From: CAYPHA01 sp964410215
GTDB lineage: Bacteria; Calditrichota; Calditrichia; Calditrichales; CAYPHA01
Assembly: GCA_964410215.1 (NCBI GenBank)
Contig: CAYPHA010000134.1
Coordinates: 1-6,596 of the forward strand
Direction of reading: 5' to 3'
DNA: 6,596 bases
Shown here: positions 6,541-6,596 of the stretch, one piece after another
Layout of the letters: each line of letters opens with the position of its first letter
Numbering within the stretch: the first letter of the stretch is position 1
Position numbers and translations under genes: made by a program
The notes under the pieces: model-generated
The model's database searches: none
What the model was told of the DNA's origin: nothing
The model's input: only the letters and a program-made list of their open reading frames with translations

Positions 6541-6568
6541 ACGAAATCAGAAATCCGAAACTCGAAAC
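6541..6568 (+). repeat. Degenerate heptanucleotide repeat array (NNGAAAY)
   Basis: Four consecutive seven-base units read ACGAAAT, CAGAAAT, CCGAAAC and TCGAAAC. They share GAAA at positions 3-6 with a pyrimidine at position 7. The following units AAATTAT and AAATCAT (6569-6582) may be decayed copies, and the array could continue beyond the window. Similar GAAAT/GAAAC-type intergenic arrays are familiar to me from genomes of Planctomycetota and candidate phyla, but no function is known to me. Confidence 0.55.
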
Positions 6569-6596
6569 AAATTATAAATCATAATTTTCTAAACAA

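Overview
The window looks like a chromosomal segment from a bacterium of the Fibrobacterota-Chlorobiota-Bacteroidota (FCB) superphylum, perhaps a Calditrichota, KSB1 or Ignavibacteriota-like lineage. The best evidence is the tail of a protein at the left edge, which ends in a type IX secretion (T9SS) type A sorting domain. The other genes fit a Gram-negative envelope: two probable outer-membrane lipoproteins, a secreted phosphatase and a polytopic membrane protein. The lineage is inferred from domain types recalled from memory; no search was run.

Layout. Bases 1-236 hold the C-terminal end of a T9SS-exported protein, whose sorting domain is interrupted in frame by a perfect 28-base palindrome. 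Converging on it, 18 bases away, is a SurA/PrsA-like lipoprotein on the minus strand (255-1760). A non-coding stretch of about 450 bases follows (1761-2212). Its left part is very AT-rich, and its right part contains overlapping inverted repeats just upstream of the next gene. Then comes a two-gene plus-strand unit: a secreted PhoD-like metallophosphatase (2213-4099) and a five-bladed beta-propeller glycoside-hydrolase-like lipoprotein (4081-5298), which overlap by 19 bases. After a 110-base gap with a possible promoter there is an AI-2E family (PerM/YdiK/TqsA type) membrane protein, best started at 5409 and ending at 6467. The window closes with a purine-rich tract and a degenerate heptanucleotide repeat array.

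How the genes may work together. The phosphatase and the glycosidase-like lipoprotein are the only clear functional pair. Both carry export signals, and the lipoprotein start codon lies inside the phosphatase gene, so their translation is probably coupled. As I recall, both families are common in polysaccharide-degrading Planctomycetota and Verrucomicrobiota. A joint role in removing phosphate and sugars from an extracellular glycan is a reasonable inference, but the substrate cannot be read from the sequence. The SurA-like lipoprotein probably helps outer-membrane or secreted proteins to fold. The AI-2E protein is probably a separate transcription unit.

No rRNA, tRNA, CRISPR array, transposase or phage gene was seen. 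The most unusual points are the palindrome embedded in the T9SS domain and a run of seven T at the phosphatase stop codon that leaves the phosphatase one slip away from fusing to the downstream frame.
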